Shown piece by piece: positions 1 to 5,441 of a stretch of DNA of 7,962 nt (within the stretch, counting starts at the first letter, position 1; every line of letters begins with the position of its first letter). Below the pieces are notes generated by a model. It saw only the letters and a list, made by a program, of their open reading frames with translations. It was not told where the DNA came from and did not search any database. Source of the stretch: an uncultured Opitutia bacterium (GTDB lineage: Bacteria > Verrucomicrobiota > Verrucomicrobiia > Opitutales > UBA953); the NCBI GenBank assembly GCA_903829855.1, contig CAIKRN010000092.1:1-7962 (forward strand), given 5' to 3'. The translations under genes were made by a program, and so were the position numbers.

Positions 1-146
1 ATAAAGGCTACGGCACCCCCGAGCACGTCGAAGCCCTGCGCAAACATGGCTCCTGCCCCGAGCACCGCGACCTCTTCGTCCGCACCATCCTCGCCGGCGC
101 CGCCCCTCCGCCCGAAGCCACCGACGGCGACGTCAGTTTCGAGTAA
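1..146 (+). CDS. rnhB: Ribonuclease HII, C-terminal fragment (5' end outside window)
   Basis: Reading from base 3, the frame gives KGYGTPEHVEALRKHGSCPEH and then about 25 further residues, ending at TAA (144-146). The KGYGT-x-xH-x-EAL-x-x-xG-x-xP-x-HR pattern is the conserved C-terminal signature of ribonuclease HII, which cuts the RNA strand of RNA-DNA hybrids and starts removal of ribonucleotides misincorporated in DNA. The catalytic acidic residues lie upstream and cannot be checked. After the conserved part there is a tail of about 20 residues rich in Ala, Pro and acidic residues, which looks lineage-specific. The stop codon is followed within 2 nt by the first GGTAGGGGC repeat. The identification rests on a short stretch but the motif is distinctive. 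Confidence 0.8.
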   Translation, partial: KGYGTPEHVEALRKHGSCPEHRDLFVRTILAGAAPPPEATDGDVSFE

Positions 147-148
147 TG

Positions 149-177
149 GGTAGGGGCGGGACCGCGTCACGACCTAG
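149..177. repeat. Short GGTAGGGGC-type extragenic repeat, 29 bp
   Basis: This 29-bp unit starts with GGTAGGGGC, has ACCGCGT in the middle and ends with CCTAG. It matches the unit at 6529-6557 at all but the central arm positions (GGTAGGGGC-nnn-ACCGCGT-nnn-G-n-CCTAG). Its arms pair less well than those of the 6529 copy, so it may be a degenerated copy. It begins 2 nt after the rnhB stop codon. Confidence 0.6.
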
Positions 178-185
178 CTGCCTTG

Positions 186-212
186 GGTAGGGCCGAGCAT
201 CCCTGCTCGGCC
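186..212. repeat. GGTAGGG-type hairpin repeat with perfect 9-bp stem
   Basis: GGTAGG leads into GGCCGAGCA-TCCC-TGCTCGGCC, a perfect 9-bp stem (191-199 with 204-212) and a 4-nt loop. It shares the GGTAGGG head with the other repeats here but has a different stem. It could reduce read-through from rnhB, but no T-run follows it, so it is not a standard intrinsic terminator. Confidence 0.65.
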
Positions 213-216
213 GCTG

Positions 217-331
217 GGTAGGGGCGCCACTGCGTCGCGTCCGTTCGCAGAGCGATCATCGAAAGCCGGGCAAGTCATCGGACCCCACGACCTCCCTTCA
301 CTCACGGACGCCACGCAGTGGCGCCCCTACC
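217..331. repeat. Long inverted-repeat element, copy 1 (about 115 bp)
   Basis: The element begins GGTAGGGGC and ends GCCCCTACC. Its 27-nt arms at 218-244 and 304-330 are complementary at 26 of 27 positions, so the whole can fold into a long hairpin. The interior is homologous to the second copy at 2142-2257, sharing TCGCAG, AGCCGGGCAAG (264-274) and ATCGGACC, so this is an interspersed repeat and not merely a local hairpin. It has no coding capacity. The layout resembles paired REP (BIME-like) or MITE-like elements. That class assignment is inference. Confidence 0.8.
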
Positions 332-378
332 GCAGTCTCCTCCCGTTTCCGGCCTCCCCTTGAGTTCACCCATCTGCC

Positions 379-407
379 TTAAACGTCAATAACCCAACGT
401 TTATAAT
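379..407 (+). promoter_or_regulatory. Candidate promoter of the autotransporter gene
   Basis: A perfect TATAAT hexamer lies at 402-407 inside an AT-rich island (about 396-416) in otherwise GC-rich DNA. A weak -35-like TTAAAC lies at 379-384 with a 17-bp spacer. A transcript would start near 413-415, leaving about 66 nt before the GTG start at 481. Within the spacer, AAACGT (381-386) and ACGTTT (397-402) form an inverted repeat around a 10-nt centre that could be an operator. Only the -10 element is strong evidence. Confidence 0.5.
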
Positions 408-480
408 ATTAATATGACCCAGGGACTCCAAATGCCCTCATTGCCATTGCGTAACAGGGGGTGAGGGTCACTGCCATCGA

Positions 481-1932
481 GTGAACACCCTAAAAACTGC
501 CTTCCTCCTCGCCGCCGCGGCCACTGCCGCCCAGGTCGCTGCCGATACCTACACGCCGTTCACGGGCCCGGTGGTAATCACGACAGGATCGCCGACATAC
601 CTGATGCTTGCCTGGGATCCTTCAAACGGCTTCCGCCAACGGACGGACGGGGAGACAAATGTGATGTATTTCTCGCCACAGCGTGCCTCTATTATGGGCG
701 ACGGAATGTATCCGGCGAGCGTAGCGTCGGGGTTTCAACCCGGAGCAGTCAGCACCTCGCTTACTACCTTGAGCGCCGGGACAGTAATCAACAGCAACGC
801 TGGATACGGAACAGGCGGCTGGAACCCTTCCGACGGCCTCCACCACGCCTACTTCGGCATCAGCTACACTGTTAGTGAAGGAAACTACAACTACGGCTGG
901 GTGAAGTTTTCAAATGTCGGCCTTACCTTCACCGTCGAGAATGCCTATATGGATGCCGTCGTAAACGAGGCGGTAGTCATACCGGGTAACGGCGTCGCCA
1001 ACATCGCAAGCTGGATGTCCTCGATCGACGGCGCGCACCGCACCTATAATTCTGGCGTGGCGCTGGGCGAACTGCCGATGGAAGGCGCCCACCACCGCCC
1101 GATGATGTCCTTCGACCGCATGGGCAAGGACTCCCAGGCCTGGGCCACCGGTGACTTTGGTACGAGCTCGCGCCTCCGCGACAGCCATATCTCGACCGGT
1201 GAAGTTGGCGTAAATTGGAATGTCGGCAAGACGGGTCTCTTCGGCTTTGCGGCCGGCCACGGCGAACAGAATGAAGACCTGGCCTTAGGCGGTTCCAGTA
1301 ACGTCCGCGGCGAATACGCGCTGGCTGAATATGACTTCCGCCCCGAAGGCACGCAGTGGATCTTCTCCGCCGTTGCGATGGTCGGCGACTGGAACGCACG
1401 CTTGGCCCGCTGCTACGATAACAGCGGTTCGACCGACACCTCCCTCGGCCAGACGGGCCTGAACACGCGCTCGCTCCGCCTGCGCGTCGACGCCCCGTCC
1501 GTCGCCAGCCTGGGCGGCTTCAGCTTCGCCCCCTACGCCTCGTACACCGTGACGCATACGAGTGTCGACGCCTTCACCGAAACCGGCGGCGGCTTCCCGG
1601 CCAGCTTCAACGAGCAGAAGCATAACGCCATCGAGGCCCGCCTGGGCGTCAACGCCAGCAAGGACCTCTCTGAGCAGACGAAGTTAATCCTCAGCTTCGA
1701 AGGCATCCACCGCTTCGACGGCGCCGGCCCGTCGCTTTCCGGCCAGGATATCACCGGCAGCGTGGCCTTCAGCCTGCCTGGCACAGCACCCCGGCCCGAT
1801 TGCGTCCGTCTCGGCTTCGACGTCGATCACAAGCTCAACGCCAACACCCTCCTGAACTTCTCAGCCCATGCCTCCAGCGTCGGCGAAGTCAGCGACTTCT
1901 CCTGCGCCCTCAGCATCCGCCGGGCGTTCTAA
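481..1932 (+). CDS. Autotransporter-type outer-membrane protein with C-terminal beta-barrel
   Basis: This is a secreted 483-residue protein. Residues 1-22 form a signal peptide: a Lys at position 5, a hydrophobic Ala/Leu core, then AQVAAD. Residues 23 to about 165 are a beta-rich domain with a YGWV motif (138-141) and a following TFTVENAYMDAV stretch, resembling a domain common in verrucomicrobial and PEP-CTERM-type secreted proteins. A linker of about 40 residues follows. From about 210 to the end there are alternating amphipathic strands, and the last residue is Phe (RRAF), as in autotransporter (type V) barrels that insert through the BAM machinery. The passenger is unusually small and its function unknown. 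GTG at 481 is the only plausible start: the frame is closed by TGA at 415-417 with no ATG between. Purine-rich GGGGGTGAGGG (457-467) lies rather far upstream for a Shine-Dalgarno. Codon third-position GC changes sharply between passenger and barrel. Confidence 0.8.
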   Translation: MNTLKTAFLLAAAATAAQVAADTYTPFTGPVVITTGSPTYLMLAWDPSNGFRQRTDGETNVMYFSPQRASIMGDGMYPASVASGFQPGAVSTSLTTLSAGTVINSNAGYGTGGWNPSDGLHHAYFGISYTVSEGNYNYGWVKFSNVGLTFTVENAYMDAVVNEAVVIPGNGVANIASWMSSIDGAHRTYNSGVALGELPMEGAHHRPMMSFDRMGKDSQAWATGDFGTSSRLRDSHISTGEVGVNWNVGKTGLFGFAAGHGEQNEDLALGGSSNVRGEYALAEYDFRPEGTQWIFSAVAMVGDWNARLARCYDNSGSTDTSLGQTGLNTRSLRLRVDAPSVASLGGFSFAPYASYTVTHTSVDAFTETGGGFPASFNEQKHNAIEARLGVNASKDLSEQTKLILSFEGIHRFDGAGPSLSGQDITGSVAFSLPGTAPRPDCVRLGFDVDHKLNANTLLNFSAHASSVGEVSDFSCALSIRRAF

Positions 1933-1933
1933 G

Positions 1934-1952
1934 CGCGAAGCTTCGCTTCGCG
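1934..1952. other. Small hairpin next to the autotransporter stop codon
   Basis: CGCGAAG (1934-1940) pairs perfectly with CTTCGCG (1946-1952) around a CTTCG loop, starting 1 nt after the stop codon. No T-run follows, so it is more likely a 3'-end mRNA stabiliser than a terminator. The efficient terminator lies 36 nt further on. Confidence 0.4.
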
Positions 1953-1987
1953 AGGGGACACGTGGGCAAGTTGACAAGGATCGAGAC

Positions 1988-2014
1988 AGGCCGCCCACCC
2001 GGGCGGCCTTTTTT
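1988..2014 (+). terminator. Rho-independent terminator of the autotransporter gene
   Basis: AGGCCGCCC (1988-1996) and GGGCGGCCT (2001-2009) form a perfect 9-bp GC-rich stem with an ACCC loop, followed at once by a T-run (2009-2014) and then GTT. This is a textbook intrinsic terminator on the plus strand. On the minus strand no T-run would follow the stem, so it should not efficiently end transcripts from the convergent biotin operon. Confidence 0.9.
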
Positions 2015-2046
2015 GTTGATGCTCGTTCGCCGGATGGTGAACGAAA

Positions 2047-2111
2047 GGTAGGGGCGAGGCTACGCCGCGCCCTTTCGCATCAATATGGCATGACGTAGTC
2101 CTGCCCCTACC
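2047..2111. repeat. Medium inverted-repeat element of the GGTAGGGGC family (65 bp)
   Basis: The element begins GGTAGGGGC and ends GCCCCTACC. The outer 20-nt arms pair at 16 of 20 positions, and the first nine are identical to those of the long copies. The interior (about 25 nt, with CATCAATATGGCATG) is unlike the long elements, so this is a different subtype. It sits between the autotransporter terminator and the second long element. Confidence 0.65.
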
Positions 2112-2141
2112 CTCGGCCACCATGCGGCGGCCGCGTCATGA

Positions 2142-2257
2142 GGTAGGGGCGCGACTGCGTCGCGTCCGCTCGCAGCGCAGGACACGATGAGCCGGGCAAG
2201 CGATCGGACCAATTAACGTCTGTCCGCCCACGGACGCCACGCCGTGGCGCCCCTACC
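2142..2257. repeat. Long inverted-repeat element, copy 2 (about 116 bp)
   Basis: This copy has the same orientation and plan as the one at 217-331: GGTAGGGGC head, GCCCCTACC tail, and 27-nt arms (2142-2168 and 2231-2257) complementary at 24 of 27 positions. The interior shares TCGCAG, AGCCGGGCAAG (2190-2200) and ATCGGACC with copy 1, while other interior positions differ freely. It lies just downstream of bioC. As no intrinsic terminator is visible for the operon, this hairpin may mark or protect the 3' end of its transcript. The remaining stretch to bioC (2258-2360) shows nothing recognisable. Confidence 0.8.
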
Positions 2258-2360
2258 AAAGTCAGCGATGTCATGCCGAGGTTCCCCGTCCTGCCTGATG
2301 CATCTCATCCATTCTGCTCTCGATTCAGCCCTCAACGCAGTCATCGACTCAGTCCTCTAT

Positions 2361-3065
2361 TCACCCGCGCGCCGTCGCATCCACCAACAACCACGCCCAA
2401 GTGGCGACCACACCCTCGGGGCGCGCATTCAGGCGATCGTAATCCCGGATCATGGAACGTAATTCGCCGGCCGACAGACGCGGTTCACCGGTCACGCCGC
2501 TGCGATGCAGCGAGCGCAGGAAATCCAGCGCGCTCGGATAAATTTCCTCCGACTCCAAGACGCCATGCGCATGGACATCGAACTTAGCACCCTTGAGTAG
2601 CGCCAACCACTGCGACTCATCGCGCCAGCGGACGGGGCCTTCGCCGATGAGGTCACGTAATTCGTTCAGGCAAGGATCACACGGTACGCCCAGCAGCAAT
2701 CGGCCACCTTCAGGCAACGCGGCCCGCCAATGCTTCAAGACGGCCGCCGGATCCGCCGCCCAATGCAGCAAGCCAGTCGAGGCGATGGCGTTGGCTTTCT
2801 CAATCGGTCCGAAGGCATTGTGCACCGACCAGTTCGCTGCCGGCACCGCCTCGCGGCCGATGGCCACCATCGCGGGCGAGGAATCAGTGGCGTCGACATT
2901 CACCCCCTGAGCCAACAACGCGGCGGTGAGAAATCCGGTCCCGGCACCAAGTTCCGTCACACGTGCCCCACGACGTAGCGGCGCGAAAGCGGCCAAAGCT
3001 TCGGCGAAACGCTTCTGCGGGGCGGCGTGCGCATCATAGCTATCGGCTCGCTGGTCGAAACGCAT
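2361..3065 (-). CDS. bioC: Malonyl-ACP O-methyltransferase BioC
   Basis: This 234-residue class I SAM-dependent methyltransferase methylates the free carboxyl of malonyl-ACP, disguising it as a fatty acid primer for synthesis of the pimeloyl chain. The N-terminal FDQRADSYDAHA (3-14) is the entry motif typical of BioC. Motif I ELGAGTG (38-44) binds SAM, Asp61 ends the second strand at the ribose-binding position, and LLHW (99-102) followed by LPEGGRLL (117-124) matches the BioC post-motif region. Length is slightly below the usual 250 residues. I chose ATG at 3063-3065 because the FDQRA motif follows directly; the longer frame up to 3116 would overlap the upstream gene by 47 nt with unrelated sequence. 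It is the last gene of the operon, 4 nt after the esterase gene, with no good Shine-Dalgarno, so translation is probably coupled. The operon context strongly supports BioC over a generic methyltransferase. Confidence 0.88.
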   Translation of the reverse strand: MRFDQRADSYDAHAAPQKRFAEALAAFAPLRRGARVTELGAGTGFLTAALLAQGVNVDATDSSPAMVAIGREAVPAANWSVHNAFGPIEKANAIASTGLLHWAADPAAVLKHWRAALPEGGRLLLGVPCDPCLNELRDLIGEGPVRWRDESQWLALLKGAKFDVHAHGVLESEEIYPSALDFLRSLHRSGVTGEPRLSAGELRSMIRDYDRLNARPEGVVATWAWLLVDATARG

Positions 3066-3069
3066 GGGG

Positions 3070-3675
3070 TCAGGGGGTGAGGAACTCGCGCAGGTCGTGC
3101 CCGAGTCCTTCAACAATATGACAACCGACGATGGCTTGGCAAACGCCCTCCGGATTTAACAAGGTATCTTGGTCGCCGACATAGGCCTCCCATCCGGGGC
3201 TGAGCCCCTGGCGGCCAAAGGTGATCAGCGAGATGCCCGCGGGCTGGACGAGGATGTCCAAGCCAGCCTGAAGGTATTCCTTCTCGTAGGGCAAGGCGTC
3301 GCCCACCATCGGGGCCAGCCCGGCGCGCTGACGGAAGTCGGCCAAGGCCGCCGGGGCATCCGTCTCCATCCAGCGGCGGAGATACTTCACCTGGGTCTCG
3401 GAGTGCTTCCCACCCAGGCCGTGCTCAGCGCAAAAAGAGGTAAAGGGAGCGAAGAGCAGCACCTTGGCAGGGAATTTCACGCCACGGGCGCCCGCTTCGA
3501 GCACGAGGTGCGCCCCAAGCGACCACGCGATAATAGCATCGCATCCAGCAAGGTTCTCCGCCGCCCCCATCACGGGCGGGTAAATGAGATGCTCCGCATC
3601 GGGCGCATGCGCCACGGCGATGGCCTTCATCTCCTCCAACGAGACGCCCCAGCCGCCTAGCCAGCCGATCTTCAT
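3070..3675 (-). CDS. BioG/BioH-like alpha/beta hydrolase, probable pimeloyl-ACP methyl ester esterase
   Basis: This is a 201-residue alpha/beta hydrolase in the position where biotin operons carry the esterase that removes the methyl group added by BioC. An oxyanion-hole-like GGWG lies at 7-10, very near the N terminus. The nucleophile elbow is AWSLGA (50-55) with Ser52; its first Gly is replaced by Ala, but the WSLG core matches BioH. Probable remaining triad members are Asp170 (VGDQD, 166-170) and His193 (GLGHD, 190-194). At 201 residues it is much shorter than E. coli BioH (256) and lacks room for a full lid; in size and in the AWS elbow it is closer to BioG. It overlaps the bioF stop by 4 nt (ATGA), is preceded by AAAGGTG at good spacing, and bioC follows after 4 nt. 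The hydrolase fold is clear; the substrate is inferred from context. Confidence 0.72.
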   Translation of the reverse strand: MKIGWLGGWGVSLEEMKAIAVAHAPDAEHLIYPPVMGAAENLAGCDAIIAWSLGAHLVLEAGARGVKFPAKVLLFAPFTSFCAEHGLGGKHSETQVKYLRRWMETDAPAALADFRQRAGLAPMVGDALPYEKEYLQAGLDILVQPAGISLITFGRQGLSPGWEAYVGDQDTLLNPEGVCQAIVGCHIVEGLGHDLREFLTP

Positions 3676-4817
3676 TCGCGGACACCTTTCAAGGCTTGGA
3701 GGAAGTTCGCCAACGCCGTCGGGGTAAGCCCGCGACGCAACGAGATGCGAATCCGTCCCGTCCGCTCAGGCACGGTCGGCGGACGAATCGCGGAGACCAT
3801 GAAGCCAGCAGCCCGGAGGGCGGCGGCATATTTCAGGGTGACATCAGAATCACCGAGGATGAGCGGGATGATCGGCGAATCGCCGGAGGGTACCGCGAAG
3901 CCGACTTCGACCAACCCATCACGCCAAGCATGCGAAAGGGCATGGAGCTGGCCCCGTTCGGCCGACATGCCCTTGACGCGTTCCACGGCGGCGAGCGCGG
4001 CGGCCGCGCACGACGGCGCCAAATACGTCGAGTAGACAAACTCACCAGCAAAGTTGATCAGGGCATCGCGGACTTCCGGGGCGTGCGAGAGCACATAGGC
4101 GCCCTGCGACCCGAGGCCTTTGCCCAGCGTCCCGACGACGATATCGGCCGCGGCGAAAGCACCCTGCTCTTCCTGCAGGCCGGAACCGGTCGCACCATAC
4201 CAACCCGTGGCATGGGCCTCATCGAGTACCCAACAAAACCCGAAACGCTTCCGCAACGAGGCAAGCCGCTTCAAATCCGGGCTATCTCCGTCCATGGAGT
4301 AAACGCTTTCCGTGACCACGAAGATGACACCCTCCAAGGCGGGCTCTTCGTGCAACATGAGCTCGAGCGCATCCAAATCATTATGCGCAAAGCGACGCAG
4401 GCGTGCGCCCGAGGCAGCAATGCCCTCCAGCATGCTCGCATGGACCAAGCGGTCGGCGAGGATGAGGTCGCCCTTCTTGGGCAAACCGCCAAGCACGGCG
4501 GAGTTGGCCGCGAAGCCAGTATTCATCACGAGCCCATGCTCATAACCCTGCCACGCGGCGAGCGCGTGCTCAAGTTGCTGGTGCACCACGGTGTAGCCCG
4601 TGACCAGCGGTGAAGCGGAGGAAGACGCACCCCATTCGTGGAGTGCGGCCACGCCGGCAGCGATGACCGCGGGATCGCGCGACAGGCCGAGGTAATCGTT
4701 ATCGGCGAGGTTGACGCGCAGGTCGTCCGAAGCGCGGGCGGCAAGCTTGCGGCGCAGCGACGACCCTTCGCGCTGCGCGAGGGATCGCTGCAAGCGCTGC
4801 AACAGGGCCGCGTTCAT
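3672..4817 (-). CDS. bioF: 8-amino-7-oxononanoate synthase BioF
   Basis: This 381-residue PLP enzyme of the alpha-oxoamine synthase family condenses pimeloyl-ACP (or -CoA) with L-alanine, releasing CO2, to make 8-amino-7-oxononanoate (KAPA). Visible family features are NDYLGL (40-45), SPLVTGY (69-75), the cofactor-stacking His126 in DRLVHASMLEG (122-132), ESVYSMDGD (170-178), the PLP-binding DEAHATG (199-205; Asp199, His202) and the Schiff-base lysine Lys233 in GTLGKGLG (229-236). Length is normal for BioF. The DEAHATG and S-V-Y-S-M-D-G-D pattern fits BioF, and the surrounding bio genes argue against the related 2-amino-3-ketobutyrate ligase or ALA synthase. Its ATG overlaps the bioD stop (ATGA, 4814-4817), and its TGA overlaps the next gene's ATG, so it is translationally coupled at both ends. 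Confidence 0.95.
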   Translation of the reverse strand: MNAALLQRLQRSLAQREGSSLRRKLAARASDDLRVNLADNDYLGLSRDPAVIAAGVAALHEWGASSSASPLVTGYTVVHQQLEHALAAWQGYEHGLVMNTGFAANSAVLGGLPKKGDLILADRLVHASMLEGIAASGARLRRFAHNDLDALELMLHEEPALEGVIFVVTESVYSMDGDSPDLKRLASLRKRFGFCWVLDEAHATGWYGATGSGLQEEQGAFAAADIVVGTLGKGLGSQGAYVLSHAPEVRDALINFAGEFVYSTYLAPSCAAAALAAVERVKGMSAERGQLHALSHAWRDGLVEVGFAVPSGDSPIIPLILGDSDVTLKYAAALRAAGFMVSAIRPPTVPERTGRIRISLRRGLTPTALANFLQALKGVRE

Positions 4818-5440
4818 CGCGGCAGGAAGTGGAAACGCGCTGACTTATCGCCCTTGCCCGATTCCCCAAGCAGCGGGATCCAGGATTCGGCCAGACCATC
4901 ACGGTTCGCCTTCGCGACCGCGGGCGAGGGCTTCTTGATCGCATTGAGCCAGACGCCGATCGGGCCATCGTAACGACGACGGAGGTAAGCGATGGCGAGG
5001 CGGGCCTGGTTGATGGCGCCGAGGCGATCCTCGACGACGACAATGGCGACGGTGGGCTTGATCGCCGCGGCGAAGTCGGCCCAATCCTTACCCTTAGGGT
5101 CAATGGGTACGGCGACACCACCAGCGCTTTCAACGACGCGACAGGGCGCATGCGGCACAGCTCGGTAGAGTTTCAGAAGCGTTTCGAGGTCGAGCTGCTT
5201 GCGAGCTTTCTTGGCCGCAGCGAGCGGTGCAATAGGCGCCGCGAGCGTCATCAGCGTGTGGGCTTCGGCCCACTTGCCCGCGGCCTTGGGCGCATCGGCC
5301 GCGCGACCCGCCCCAGACCCCGACTCCACGGGCTTGATGACCTGGGTGAAGCCGTCCCGCGCAAGGCGCTGGGCGAGCAGGCGAGCGACGTGGGTCTTAC
5401 CCACGCCAGTGTCGCTGCCGGTGACAAAAATGAGGGCCAT
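4814..5440 (-). CDS. bioD: Dethiobiotin synthetase BioD
   Basis: This 208-residue ATP-dependent carboxylase closes the ureido ring, turning 7,8-diaminononanoate and CO2 into dethiobiotin. The P-loop GSDTGVGKT (8-16, Lys15) directly follows the first strand ALIFVT. KPVESGSG (36-43) carries the substrate and CO2 lysine Lys36, and VESAGGVAVP (103-112) is the glycine-rich active-site loop (VEGAGG in E. coli). WAEAHTL (57-63) sits where E. coli has the metal-binding Asp in SDAL, so a Glu may replace it. LGAINQARLA is the usual later motif. It is slightly shorter than the usual 220-230 residues. I chose ATG 5438-5440, which places the P-loop strand right at the N terminus; the frame stays open to 5578, but that extension overlaps bioB by about 135 nt. 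Only 1 nt separates it from the bioB stop (TAA-C-ATG), so initiation is probably by coupling. Confidence 0.94.
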   Translation of the reverse strand: MALIFVTGSDTGVGKTHVARLLAQRLARDGFTQVIKPVESGSGAGRAADAPKAAGKWAEAHTLMTLAAPIAPLAAAKKARKQLDLETLLKLYRAVPHAPCRVVESAGGVAVPIDPKGKDWADFAAAIKPTVAIVVVEDRLGAINQARLAIAYLRRRYDGPIGVWLNAIKKPSPAVAKANRDGLAESWIPLLGESGKGDKSARFHFLPR

Positions 5441-5441
5441 G

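Noticed and set aside
149..331. CRISPR array
   Set aside because: The repeats are inverted, of different lengths and irregularly spaced; there are no regular spacers or cas genes.
1971..1976. TTGACA as a -35 element downstream of the autotransporter
   Set aside because: The position 17 bp downstream falls in the GC-rich terminator stem (CCACCC), so there is no -10 element.
2121..2140. Imperfect 20-bp palindrome CATG...CATG containing GCGGCCGC-like core
   Set aside because: Only 16 of 20 positions are symmetric and the site lies between two repeat elements; in DNA this rich in GC such a palindrome is weak evidence for a regulatory site.
3066..3116. N-terminal extension of bioC by 17 residues
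   Set aside because: It overlaps the end of the esterase gene, and BioC proteins normally start just before the FDQRA-like motif, which follows ATG 3063-3065.
3696..4613. Plus-strand open frame of 305 codons opposite bioF
   Set aside because: It is antisense to bioF, which has all catalytic motifs; the frame is a GC-rich shadow with no family motif.
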